64,000 nt of DNA from Azospirillum sp. RU38E (GTDB lineage: Bacteria; Pseudomonadota; Alphaproteobacteria; Azospirillales; Azospirillaceae): NCBI RefSeq assembly GCF_900188385.1, contig NZ_FZOI01000016.1, positions 62,001 through 126,000 of the forward strand. Direction: 5' to 3'. The stretch's first letter is position 1; each line of letters starts with the position of its first letter. A program made the translations under genes and the position numbers. The notes under the pieces are model-generated. The model worked only from the letters and a program-made list of their open reading frames with translations. It did no database searches and was not told the DNA's origin. Shown piece by piece: positions 10,701 to 19,447 of this stretch.

Positions 10701-12285
10701 CCAGTTCATCCACTGTGCTGGCGCGCAGCACCAGACGGTGGCGATAATGGTCGCGCCCGTGCCAAGCGGCACGGCACAGGGCAGCCAGGTCTGTATCGGG
10801 CCGCAGCCAGCCTGCCACCTGACCCACCAGATCCGCCAACCCCTCGGCGCTGGCGGCTGACAGGGGCAGCAGATGGCCGGCTGCACCCAGCCGGTCCACA
10901 GGGGCCACAACGTCACCCGCCGGTGCCGGCCCCAGCACGACATGCACATTGGTGCCTGACCAACCGAAGGCACTGACGGCGGCATGGCGTGCCCCGCCGG
11001 CCCAGGCGGCGGGGGCGATCGGCACGGTCAGGCCGGTACCCAGTTCGATATGCGGGTTCAGCCGGCTGAAATGCGCCATGGCGGGGATTTCCCGCTTTTC
11101 CACGGCCAGCACCGCGCGGATCAGCCCGGCAATGCCGGCGGCAGCCTCCGCATGGCCGATATTGCCCTTCACCGAACCCAGCGCGCAGGCAGCGGCCCGC
11201 CCGCCGCCATAGACCTGCGCCAGGGCATCCACCTCCACCGGATCGCCCAGCGGCGTGCCCGTGCCATGGCATTCAACATAGCCGACATCGGTGGCGGCCA
11301 CCGTAGCATCGGCCAGGGCAGCGCGGATTACCGCCTGCTGGGCCTTGCCGCTGGGCGCGGTGATGCCATTGGTGGCACCATCCTGGTTCATGGCGCTGCC
11401 GTGGATGACGGCCCGGATCGGGTCGCCATCGGCCTGCGCATCGGCCAGCCGCTTCAACACAACCACACCGCAGCCTTCCGAGCGCACGAACCCGTCGGCC
11501 CTTGCATCGAACGGCTTGCAGCGGCCATCAGGTGCCATCATGCCCATGGCATCGGTGATCATCCCGAACAGCGGCGCCAGGATCAGGTTGACCCCGCCTG
11601 CCAGCGCCAAATCGCTTTCCCCGGTCCGCAGGCTGGCGCAGGCCAGATGCACCGCCGCCAAGGACGATGCGCAAGCGGCATCCAGCGCCAGGGCCGGGCC
11701 GCGCAGGTCCAGCAGGTAGGAGAGCCGCGCTGCCGCGATGGAATGCGAAAGGCCCGTCCCCAGATAGGCATCCAGCCCGTCCGGCCGGTCCAGCCGCAGA
11801 TGCAGCTGGGCGAAATCGTCATTATAGAGCCCCAGATACAGGCCCGTGGCGCTGCCAGCCAGCCTGGATGCGGGGATCAGCGCGTCGGCCAGCGCCTCGT
11901 GACAGACCTCCAGCAGCAGGCGCTGGCGCGGGTCCATCGACCGCACCTCCCGCGGGGACAGACCGAAGAACCCGGCATCGAACCCGTCAATATCGGCCAA
12001 GAACCCGCCCAACAGGGCGGCATCCGGCACGGGGGCGGGCGTGCTGGTGAAAGATTGCAGCCGGGACGGCGGATAGGGGCCGATGGCGTCCTGTCCGTTG
12101 CGCGTGACGTGCCAGAAATTCTCCGGCGTGTCGCCGCCACCTGGATATCGGCAACCGATACCGATGATGGCAACGGCGTGGTCGCGCCCGGCCTCCAACT
12201 CCGCCACGCGGGCCCGCAACTGGCGGATTTCCGCCAGCGCCCGGCGCATCAGCGCTTCCTGATCGGCTGGTCCGCCCAAGCTCAC
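7765..12285 (-). CDS. Type I PKS module KS-AT-KR-ACP (second PKS of the operon)
   Basis: 1506 residues, GTG start inside a GTGA overlap. An N-terminal coiled-coil docking helix (about residues 10-35, rich in Arg, Glu and Leu) precedes a KS with the nucleophile in DAACASSL (Cys205), a variant of DTACSSSL; the His motifs ECHGTGT and NIGHAEAAAG are intact. AT: GQGGQW, GHSMGE (Ser635) and a VASH specificity motif. KR: TGGLGGIG, an LDD motif (B-type) and Tyr1273 in QANYAAAN. ACP: GLDSL (Ser1426). No DH or ER. The acidic C-terminal tail (DIDALSDEEALALL) looks like a docking element. The module should add one extender and leave a hydroxyl. Confidence 0.96.
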   Translation of the reverse strand: MSLGGPADQEALMRRALAEIRQLRARVAELEAGRDHAVAIIGIGCRYPGGGDTPENFWHVTRNGQDAIGPYPPSRLQSFTSTPAPVPDAALLGGFLADIDGFDAGFFGLSPREVRSMDPRQRLLLEVCHEALADALIPASRLAGSATGLYLGLYNDDFAQLHLRLDRPDGLDAYLGTGLSHSIAAARLSYLLDLRGPALALDAACASSLAAVHLACASLRTGESDLALAGGVNLILAPLFGMITDAMGMMAPDGRCKPFDARADGFVRSEGCGVVVLKRLADAQADGDPIRAVIHGSAMNQDGATNGITAPSGKAQQAVIRAALADATVAATDVGYVECHGTGTPLGDPVEVDALAQVYGGGRAAACALGSVKGNIGHAEAAAGIAGLIRAVLAVEKREIPAMAHFSRLNPHIELGTGLTVPIAPAAWAGGARHAAVSAFGWSGTNVHVVLGPAPAGDVVAPVDRLGAAGHLLPLSAASAEGLADLVGQVAGWLRPDTDLAALCRAAWHGRDHYRHRLVLRASTVDELATKLAARPAGTQTGPARTVLIFPGQGGQWPGMGRSLYVNDPLFRDAFQAISKAAEPFTERPLVDELLSADRFDRIDVIQPLIFAVQVALAGWLRAHGVRIDAVAGHSMGEVAAACVAGILSPTDAARIIARRSRLLRSIAGQGAMLLAELDAAEGGALLVPWRDRLSVAAINGPRTLVFSGDPDAVDALRQTLELRGTFCRPVKVDVASHSPQVDPLLPDLARELAGIVPRAAGDVTFYSTVTGGPLPGTALDAAYWGRNLRLPVRFADIVQRLRADGFGTFVEVNAHPVLAPSLRDCLDGAGHVVETLRREEGEAAALLDALGAIHAGGGVVDAAALYARRPALRFPTIGWARTDHVRPVLPVAGMVADMAEAEFHAIDWQPLPDGPLAAMGRWLLIDGGPAADDGLGAALANALSAAGPAPMVMGVSAPEKIGDAVTADDLAGCVGIVWLAGRAPLDRGDGDPVAAQEWQAVAVLRLVRHLAMLCPDGDLPPLWLVTRGAEAVETGTLPLPSGPAVGQGAMRGFLRVAATEQAGVPLRLVDLPAQPGVAEADWLARHLLAGGDEDQVALRGGRRLAARLVRCDALVPHGVPRLDPQGAYLVTGGLGGIGLRLAEQLAAWGARHLVLLGRRVPGPAAEAVLARLAAAGIAVRTFAVDVGDADALGRVLDDVRQSVPLRGIFHAAATLDDAVIDNLTPERMATVLGAKLAGAWNLHRLTLADDLGLFVLFSSAAGWLGTAGQANYAAANTAVDALAWLRLAAGLPAHAVAWGPWTDVGLAAVDARRGERLGARGLAGLSPDASLAALARLIAGPGGVWAVMRLDRDAWADHYPGSAARPFLAGAGVPSQAVSDFAKAFADATAGRQLALLSAEVASVLRTDPAKVPPDEPLRSLGLDSLMALELRNRLERLTGLRLPATLAWTCPTPALMALHLAERLRPAGTPAPVAMPVPVARLDADIDALSDEEALALLTQGGAA

Positions 12286-15200
12286 GCCCTCCGCGCCGCC
12301 GGGACGGCGTCCAGCTCGCGCTCCAGCAGTGCCATCAGATCCTCATCCTCCCCGGCATCCACCGCCGGCTGTGGCGCGATCTGTTCGGCCAGATAGGCTG
12401 ACAGGGAGGCAGGGCCAGGATGGTTGAACAGGTCAACCGGGCGGATGGTCATGCCCAACGCACTTTCCAGCCGTTGGCGCAGCGCCATCAGCATCAGGCT
12501 GTCGATACCCAGCGCCCGGAAGGGCCGGGCCATATCCAGGCCGGCCGCCGGCAAGCCGGCCACGGCGGCCGTGCTGGCCCGCACCAGCGCCTCCAACCGC
12601 TGGCGCCAGTCAGCGGCCATCCGGTCGAACGCGGGCGCCGTCACCGGTGACGGTGACACAGACACCGGAGATTTGGGCGGCAATAACCGTGACAGCAGCG
12701 GTGCGGCGGCGGCAGCCGGATAGGCTGCCGCCCAGCGCTGCCAGTCCACCGCCATCACACCCAGCACGGGATCGGCGGCCAGATCCCCGTCTGGCATGGC
12801 AAGCAGCCGTTCCAGGCAGGACAGCCCCTCTTGGATGGCGATGGACCGCACCCCGGCCGGGGCCCAGCCGGCACGCGCTGCCATACCGGCTTCTTCCCAG
12901 AAGCCCCAATTGACCAGGGTCACTTTCTCCCCCGTCCGCCGTCGCTGCGCCGCGATCCCGTCCAGCGCCGCATTGGCCGCCGCGTATGCACCCAGTTGCG
13001 GGCTGTCGATCAGGGTGGAGAAGGAGGAGAAAAGAACAAAGAAATCCAGGCCCAGCCCCCGTGTCAACCGGTCCAGCCACCAGCCGCCCTGCAGCTTGGC
13101 CTGCAACAAAGCCGCCACCCCCGCCTCGTCCAGCGCATCGACAGGCAGTTGCCGCATGATACCTGCGGCATGCACAACGCCACGCAGACGCGGACGGGTA
13201 TCGGCCGATGCCATAATCCAGGCCGTCAGGGCCGCACGGTCCCCCACATCCAGTGCATCGACATTGACAGTAACGCCGCGGTCGCGCAGCGCCCGCACAG
13301 CGTCGGCCACGGGCCCCTGCGCTGGCAGGCCTGTGCGCCCCACCAGATCAATGTGCCGTGCCCCCCGGTCGGCCAGCCAGTGCGCCAGCGCCAGACCCAG
13401 CCCGCCCAACCCACCTGTCACCAGATAGCGACCGTCCGCCGCCAGGGCCGGCACCGCCACCGGTGCCAGCAACGGTCGCGGGGCCAGCCGGGCGGCCAGG
13501 GTCCGGCCGGCCCGCAGCGCCAGCCGCGTCTCCGCACCACCGGTATGCAGGGCGCGCAGCAGGTCCGCCGCCTGAGCCGATGCCGGCAGGTCGGGGTCCA
13601 GGTCGACCATGCAATGCCACAGGCCCGGATATTCGGCCGCGATAGCCCCGCCCAACCCCCAGAACGGGGCCTGCAGGGGGGCCAGCCGCTGCTGGCCGGT
13701 CAGGGGCCGGGCACCGGCCGTGATGATGGACAGGCGGCTGCCGGGCATCGTGGCCAGCCGGGTCGCCAGGGAGGCCGCCGCCGCCAGCCCCGCCGCCACG
13801 CCGTCGGGATCGCCGGCAGACAGGGACAGGGCACGCAGATCAATGACATGCTGGCCGGGCCAGTCGTATGCGGTCTGCGCCGTCACCAGCCGCGCACTGC
13901 CGCCGGCTGCGAAGATATGCCCGGCCAGCGCCGTCGCCAGCCCGTCGCCGTCGCCGACCAGCAGCCAGTCATCGACACCAGCCGGCGGGGGACTGTCAAC
14001 AGGCTGCCAGTCCAGGCCATAGAGACCCAAGGGGATGCTTGGTACGGCAGGGCGGTTGGCGGGCAGATCGGGCCAGAAACGGCTGCGCTGCCAGGGATAG
14101 GGGGCGGGCGGCAGGAAACGACCGCCATCGGGATGCAGTGCCTGCCAGTCCGGTGACAGACCCGCCGCGTACAGCCGGCCCAGCGCCGTGAACAAGGCCG
14201 GTTTTTCCGGTACATCACGCCGCAGGGTGGCGGCCACCAGGGCACCAGTGCCCACCAGGCCCCGTTCCACGGCGGGCGCCAGCACGGGATGCGGCGTCAC
14301 CTCCAGGAAGACGGTATCCGCGCCGGCAAGTGCGGCAACCCCCTCCTGGAACCGCACCGGACGGCGCAGGTTGGACACCCAATAGGCCGCATCCATGGTG
14401 CAACCGTCCAGGATCGTCCCGGTGACAGTCGACAAAAGCGGCACTGTCCCCTTGCCCGGCGACAGGCCGTCCAGGGCCGCCGTCAGCGGTTCCAGCAGCG
14501 GATCGACCTGAGCGGTGTGGGAGGCCACATCAACGCGCACCATGCGCGCAAACGCCCCCTCCTCCTCCAGCATGGCGACCAGGGCAGCCACGGCTGTGAC
14601 CGGGCCGGCCACCACCGTATCCGCTGGCCCGTTCCATGCCGCAACGCAAAGCCCGTCGACCGGCGGCAAACCCCGACGGCCCAGGCGGGCCAGTGCGGCC
14701 TCCGTCTCCCGTCCGCCCAACCCGATCAGGGCCATGGCCCCGCCGGCCCGGCCCTGGGCCAGCAGGCGGCTGCGGATGCAAATGATGCGAGCGGCATCGT
14801 CCAGGGACAGGATGCCAGCGACGTGGGCCGCCGCCACCTCCCCCATGGAATGGCCGATGACCACGTCGGGCCGGATGCCCCATGCTGCCAGTTGCGCCGT
14901 CAGCGCCACCTGGATGGCGAACAGAAATGGCTGTATCGACGCCACATCGTCATGACGCGCATCGTCCGCCGGGACCAGCATCAGGTTCAGCAGATCGGGG
15001 CCGTCCTGGCACGCCACCGCTGCCGCGCATTCCATGAAGGCGGCACGGAAGGAAGGCAGGTCCATCAGGCCACGCCCCATGCCGGGCCATTGCCCCCCCT
15101 GACCGGGATAGGCCAGCACAAGCCGCCGGCGCCCTGCCGCCACCGCCTGCCCGGCTTCCAGCCAGGCGGTGGCGGCCGCGCGCAGACCAGCGGCATCGCT

Positions 15201-17930
15201 GGCGACCAGGGCGGCGCGCACCGCCCGGTGACTGCCGCGCAGGGCATGGCTCCAAGCCAGATCGGCGACGTTCCCCTGGAAATCCGCCAGTTGGGCGACA
15301 CGGGTGCGCAGGGCTTCCGAACTGTGGGCGGAAACCGGTACCAGCGTTGGACGTGCGGTAAGCGTTGCCAGGCGACCATGCTCGGCAAGATGGCGCAGTG
15401 TGGCAGCCAGGGCGGTCGGGCCGCCATGGCCCCGTGCCAGGGTTCCCAACACGATTGCGGCATTTCCCGCCGATTGCGCGATGGCCCGGCGCAAAAGCGG
15501 CTGCGGTCCGACCTCCACGAAGATCGACACGCCGTCAGCGGCCAGCGCGCGGATCGTGTCGGCGAAACGCACTGGCTGGCGCAGGGCCATCCGCCAATAG
15601 GCAGCGTCAGGCACCGCCCCCGCGCGAATGGTGGAACAAAACTCATGATCGGGCCTGTGCAGGCGCAGTTCACCCAGTCCGGCTGTAAACCCGTCCAGCA
15701 CAGGGTCCAGCAGGCGGCTGTGATGGGGGACGGGCACTGCGATACGGGTGGCACGCACCCCGTCGGCCAAGGCCGCCGCCTCCGCCGCCGCGATGGCAGC
15801 CGATGTACCCGCCAGTACGGTCAGGGCCGGGCCGTTCAGGGTGGCAATATCCAGGTCCAGCCCATGGGCCGCGATCCAGTCGGCGGCGGCATCAGCGGAC
15901 AGGGCCACCTGCACCATGCCACCCTTGCCCGACAGGCGCTGTTCGGCGGCGGCGCGGTGACAGACCAACCGGCAGCCCTGCGTCAGATCCAGCCAGCCGG
16001 CAGCGACGGCTGCCGCCATCTCCCCCGTGCTGTGGCCCAGAACGATATCAGGCGTCAGGCCCCACTGCACAAACAACCGCCAGAGCCCGACCTGCAAGGC
16101 GAATTGCATTGGCTGGGCGATGGCAGGTTCCGGCGATACCTCCCCCTCCGGTGCCGACAGGGCGCGCAGCACCGACCAGCCCAGCAGCGGTGCCATGGCC
16201 GCGTCGCATTCCTCTACCGCCCGGCGGAAAGCCGGTTCAGCCGCCAGCAGGTCGCGCCCCATGCCGGGCCAGACCCCGCCGCTGCCCGTGAAAACGAAGG
16301 CCATGCGACCGCCAGCCGCCCCGCCAGCATGCAGGGGCAATTGCACAGGATCGGCAGCGGGCGCAGCTTCCAGCACCACATGCGCATTCGACCCGCCAAA
16401 GCCGAAGGCGCTGACCCCTGCACGGCGGGTGCCGCGCCCTTCCGGCCAGGGGCAAGGTCGGTTGACCAATCGCAGACCCAGATCGGCAAAGGGAATGGTG
16501 GAACTGGGCCGGTCGGCATGCAGGGTGGCGGGTATACGGCCATCCTGCAGGGCGAGCGCGGTCTTGATCAGCCCAGCGATGCCGGCTGCCGCCTCCAAAT
16601 GCCCCAGATTGGATTTCACCGACCCGATCAGCAACGGCCGGTCAACGGGACGTCCAGCACCCAGCACCGCGCCCAGGGCACCAGCCTCGATCGGATCGCC
16701 CAGCGCCGTGCCCGTGCCGTGCGTTTCCACATAGTCGATGTCGGATGGATCAATCCCGGCGCGGCGGCAGGCATCGGCCAGCACGGCGCGTTGGGCGGCG
16801 GGATTGGGGGCTGTCAGGCCGTTGCTGGCACCATCGCTGTTAACGGCACTGCCGCGCACCACCGCCAACACCCGGTCGCCATCGGCCAAGGCGTCGTCCA
16901 AGCGCTTCAGCGCCACGATACCGCCGCCCTCACCCCGGACATAGCCGTCCGCCCCTTCAGCGAAGGGCTTGCAGCGGCCGTCGGTTGACAAGCCGCCGAA
17001 CTTCGACATGGCCAGCGTGCTTTCCGGCCCGCAGATCAGATTGATGCCGCCGGCCAGCGCCAGATCACATTCCCCCGTCGCCAGGCTGGCGCAGGCCAGA
17101 TGCAGTGCCGTCAGGGCCGACGAACAGGCCGTGTTGACGGCCAGCGACGGACCCTCCAGCCCCAACATATAGGAGATGCGCCCCGCCAGTACGCCATGGT
17201 CCTGGCCCGTGGCGCTGTGTTGGCGGAAATCCTCCAGACCCGGGGTGGCGATGCGGGCATAGTCACCCCACATGGCACCGATGAACACACCCGACCGGCT
17301 GCCACGCAGGCCCTCCAGGGCCAGACCCGCCGCCTCGCACGCTTCCACGGACAGTTCCAGGGCCAGACGCTGCTGCGGGTCCATCTGCACCGCTTCCACG
17401 GGGGCGATGCCAAAATAATCCGCATCGAAACCGGCAATGTCCGGCAGGAAGCCGCCGTGGCGGCTGTTCATCCGGCCCGGTGCGGTACGGTCGGGATCGA
17501 ACAGGGCATCGCCATCCCAACGGTCAGCAGGCACCGGGCCAACCGTGTCCACACCATCTTCCAGCAACCGCTTGAAAGCCGCCAGGTCGGGGGCACCCGG
17601 AAACCGACAGGCCATGCCGATGATGGCCACAGGCACGGCGCGCGACAGTTTAACCTGCGAACCACGACCGGGCAGCGGCACCTGACCGTCGGCATGAAGC
17701 CTTTGCGTCAGGGCAGCAATGGTCGGGCATTCCCAAAGCAAGGTGGGCGGCAAGACGCGGTCCAGCACCCTGGCCATCTCAGCCACGATGGCCAGGGCGT
17801 TGGCACTGTCGACACCCAGATCGTGGAAGCTGCGCCCATGGTCGATCTGGTCAGGATCAATGCCGGCATGGCGCGCAACCACCGCCGCGATGCGGCGTTC
17901 CAACATGTCGGCTTCCGCCCCCAAGGTCAC
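12282..17930 (-). CDS. Type I PKS with tandem acyltransferases: ACP-KS-AT-AT-KR-ACP
   Basis: 1882 residues, GTG start coupled to the patatin stop. Order: an N-terminal ACP (GVDSANAL, Ser42); KS with NTACSSAL (Cys269); AT1 with GHSTGE (Ser634); AT2 with GHSMGE (Ser1028); KR with TGGLGGLG and Tyr1649 in GAYAAAN; C-terminal ACP (GIDSL, Ser1811). It is the first PKS of the chain, so the N-terminal ACP probably carries the starter. AT1 deviates: GSGGV replaces GQGGQ at the oxyanion hole and PHHS stands at the specificity site, while AT2 is canonical with VASH. Both keep the Arg after the LVC/IIC segment. No DH or ER. The KR lacks an LDD motif (MRQ), so its stereochemistry may differ from the other KRs. 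Confidence 0.95.
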   Translation of the reverse strand: MTLGAEADMLERRIAAVVARHAGIDPDQIDHGRSFHDLGVDSANALAIVAEMARVLDRVLPPTLLWECPTIAALTQRLHADGQVPLPGRGSQVKLSRAVPVAIIGMACRFPGAPDLAAFKRLLEDGVDTVGPVPADRWDGDALFDPDRTAPGRMNSRHGGFLPDIAGFDADYFGIAPVEAVQMDPQQRLALELSVEACEAAGLALEGLRGSRSGVFIGAMWGDYARIATPGLEDFRQHSATGQDHGVLAGRISYMLGLEGPSLAVNTACSSALTALHLACASLATGECDLALAGGINLICGPESTLAMSKFGGLSTDGRCKPFAEGADGYVRGEGGGIVALKRLDDALADGDRVLAVVRGSAVNSDGASNGLTAPNPAAQRAVLADACRRAGIDPSDIDYVETHGTGTALGDPIEAGALGAVLGAGRPVDRPLLIGSVKSNLGHLEAAAGIAGLIKTALALQDGRIPATLHADRPSSTIPFADLGLRLVNRPCPWPEGRGTRRAGVSAFGFGGSNAHVVLEAAPAADPVQLPLHAGGAAGGRMAFVFTGSGGVWPGMGRDLLAAEPAFRRAVEECDAAMAPLLGWSVLRALSAPEGEVSPEPAIAQPMQFALQVGLWRLFVQWGLTPDIVLGHSTGEMAAAVAAGWLDLTQGCRLVCHRAAAEQRLSGKGGMVQVALSADAAADWIAAHGLDLDIATLNGPALTVLAGTSAAIAAAEAAALADGVRATRIAVPVPHHSRLLDPVLDGFTAGLGELRLHRPDHEFCSTIRAGAVPDAAYWRMALRQPVRFADTIRALAADGVSIFVEVGPQPLLRRAIAQSAGNAAIVLGTLARGHGGPTALAATLRHLAEHGRLATLTARPTLVPVSAHSSEALRTRVAQLADFQGNVADLAWSHALRGSHRAVRAALVASDAAGLRAAATAWLEAGQAVAAGRRRLVLAYPGQGGQWPGMGRGLMDLPSFRAAFMECAAAVACQDGPDLLNLMLVPADDARHDDVASIQPFLFAIQVALTAQLAAWGIRPDVVIGHSMGEVAAAHVAGILSLDDAARIICIRSRLLAQGRAGGAMALIGLGGRETEAALARLGRRGLPPVDGLCVAAWNGPADTVVAGPVTAVAALVAMLEEEGAFARMVRVDVASHTAQVDPLLEPLTAALDGLSPGKGTVPLLSTVTGTILDGCTMDAAYWVSNLRRPVRFQEGVAALAGADTVFLEVTPHPVLAPAVERGLVGTGALVAATLRRDVPEKPALFTALGRLYAAGLSPDWQALHPDGGRFLPPAPYPWQRSRFWPDLPANRPAVPSIPLGLYGLDWQPVDSPPPAGVDDWLLVGDGDGLATALAGHIFAAGGSARLVTAQTAYDWPGQHVIDLRALSLSAGDPDGVAAGLAAAASLATRLATMPGSRLSIITAGARPLTGQQRLAPLQAPFWGLGGAIAAEYPGLWHCMVDLDPDLPASAQAADLLRALHTGGAETRLALRAGRTLAARLAPRPLLAPVAVPALAADGRYLVTGGLGGLGLALAHWLADRGARHIDLVGRTGLPAQGPVADAVRALRDRGVTVNVDALDVGDRAALTAWIMASADTRPRLRGVVHAAGIMRQLPVDALDEAGVAALLQAKLQGGWWLDRLTRGLGLDFFVLFSSFSTLIDSPQLGAYAAANAALDGIAAQRRRTGEKVTLVNWGFWEEAGMAARAGWAPAGVRSIAIQEGLSCLERLLAMPDGDLAADPVLGVMAVDWQRWAAAYPAAAAAPLLSRLLPPKSPVSVSPSPVTAPAFDRMAADWRQRLEALVRASTAAVAGLPAAGLDMARPFRALGIDSLMLMALRQRLESALGMTIRPVDLFNHPGPASLSAYLAEQIAPQPAVDAGEDEDLMALLERELDAVPAARRA

Positions 17931-18994
17931 GTCCCCTTGGTCGCGCCGGATGCGCGAGGACTACGGGCACTGCGGCGCGTGGACTGCGCGCCGGCTGTTG
18001 GTTCTGCCTCTTCCCCATCATCATCCATCCAGCCGGATGCCTCGATCCAGCGGAAGGTCGGGTCAAGATCGGCTGTCCTGCCCAGCAGCAGTGCCTTCTT
18101 ACGCAGCTTGTCGACGGGGCTGTCGGGGCTGCCCCCCCGGCTTTTCGACGGCGTCACCACGTTTTCCGGCCATGGGTTCAGGCGGAAAAACGCGTTCCCC
18201 CCCAGCAGCAGGGCGCATTGCTCCGTGACCAGTTCCATGGGTGCCGAGACAACCATATCGGTGAACAAGCCGGGGTTGCCAGGCATGAACAGCCATTCAC
18301 CATAGCCCCAGTCGAGGTTGTACCCTTCAATGGCCGCCACCCCCGCACCGGTGCCCACCGACAGCAGCCTTGTTTCCGGCAATACCGCGCTGGCCGCCAT
18401 CCGCAATCGCTTAACCTCGTGCAGCAACATACAGAGAGCGGGATTGTTGGCCACGACGCCGCCATCGACGTAGCCCTGGAAGATGGGAAAGGTAATGGGA
18501 AAGGCACCGGTGCGCACGCCGACATCGACGGCAAGCTCATCCGCATCCTCGGGGTCTCCACCTTGGCTGTCGAACACCTTGGGTGCCCAGCCCCGATGAC
18601 CACCCGGCAATTGTTCATCCAGTTTCACAGTGACCGCAACCACACGGTAGTAAAGCTCCTTCAGGCGCCGGTTCCCCAGGCGGGACCGCAGATAAGCCTG
18701 CAGGTTGGCATTGTCATAGATGGCCACCTTGCCAGCCAGCGCCCCCAGATCACGCCACAGGCTGCTCTCATAGATGGGGGCGGTTCCGTCCCACAGTTGG
18801 AACGCATCGTCCAGCCCGTCGGCGGGGTTCTCATGCGCCGCCATCAGCAATGCGTTCATGCCGCCTGCCGATGTTCCGGCAAATGCATCGGCACGCGCCA
18901 GGAACCCCGGAAACTTCTCCTCGATGCGTTGCAGCATGGTCAGTGTGGCCAGGGACAGCACACCCCCGCCATCCATCGACAATAGCCGTCTCAT
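17927..18994 (-). CDS. Patatin-like phospholipase/acyl hydrolase, first gene of the PKS chain
   Basis: 355 residues. The catalytic dyad is visible: oxyanion motif DGGGVLS near the N-terminus, nucleophile GTSAGG (Ser42) and Asp in YVDGGVVANNPA. The protein begins right at the patatin core with no signal peptide, so a cytosolic acyl hydrolase or acyltransferase is likely. The last 45 residues are a low-complexity acidic-then-basic tail. Its TGA overlaps the GTG of the tandem-AT PKS, so the two are made together. A role in starter supply, chain release or lipid linkage is an inference. A second patatin-like protein lies at 21677-22633. Confidence 0.9.
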   Translation of the reverse strand: MRRLLSMDGGGVLSLATLTMLQRIEEKFPGFLARADAFAGTSAGGMNALLMAAHENPADGLDDAFQLWDGTAPIYESSLWRDLGALAGKVAIYDNANLQAYLRSRLGNRRLKELYYRVVAVTVKLDEQLPGGHRGWAPKVFDSQGGDPEDADELAVDVGVRTGAFPITFPIFQGYVDGGVVANNPALCMLLHEVKRLRMAASAVLPETRLLSVGTGAGVAAIEGYNLDWGYGEWLFMPGNPGLFTDMVVSAPMELVTEQCALLLGGNAFFRLNPWPENVVTPSKSRGGSPDSPVDKLRKKALLLGRTADLDPTFRWIEASGWMDDDGEEAEPTAGAQSTRRSARSPRASGATKGT

Positions 18995-19131
18995 GCATGG
19001 CCTCCCTCAAAGTGACGTGAGTACACAGAGGAACAATGTGAAAAGGGGAGTGCTGCCATCAGCGCACCGCCGATGACCCACCCAACATGCGTAGAGGCGA
19101 TTGCCCCTTCATATCAGCGGCATGAGCATCC

Positions 19132-19164
19132 GGCGCATGTCCCTGAGCGGGGACATAATGCGCC
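19132..19164. terminator. Imperfect palindrome just after the 74-aa gene
   Basis: An outer stem GGCGCAT/ATGCGCC and an inner stem GTCCC/GGGAC surround a short loop. It abuts the stop of the small minus-strand gene. There is no T-run on either strand, so it may attenuate or protect an RNA end instead of acting as a strong intrinsic terminator. The rest of the 170-base gap before the patatin gene shows no other clear signal. Confidence 0.4.
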
Positions 19165-19389
19165 TTACTCGACCGTAACCTTGCGCGGGCGGCGACCGCC
19201 CTCCAGCAGCTTCAGACGGCGATCGATCACCTGCTGATAGCCAGCCAGGATTTCCGATTGGGCCTTCAGATATTGAATCTCCAGGATCGACCGGGATTCA
19301 TCGTCGAGCATCAGAGCACCGTTCAAGCCGCTGACCAAATTGCCCAGCAATTTCCGCAGACCACCGGCCTCTTCCTCGAAATCCTTCAT
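19165..19389 (-). CDS. Small protein of 74 residues, unknown function, ArsA-linked
   Basis: Start chosen at ATG 19389 because an AGGAGG Shine-Dalgarno site lies 8 bases upstream (complement of 19390-19410); the longer reading frame to 19530 overlaps the ATPase gene and is unlikely. The protein is predicted almost entirely helical, with an acidic N-terminus (MKDFEEE), a central helix around LRKLLGNLVSGLNGALML, and a basic C-terminal end (GGRRPRKVTVE). No family is recognised. It follows the ArsA-like ATPase by 58 bases on the same strand and precedes the PKS operon, so a partner or substrate of that ATPase is possible. Confidence 0.7.
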   Translation of the reverse strand: MKDFEEEAGGLRKLLGNLVSGLNGALMLDDESRSILEIQYLKAQSEILAGYQQVIDRRLKLLEGGRRPRKVTVE

Positions 19390-19447
19390 GGCACGCCCCT
19401 CCTGCTGGTGGAATGTTGAGAGTATACGCCCCCAACGAGAAAAAATG

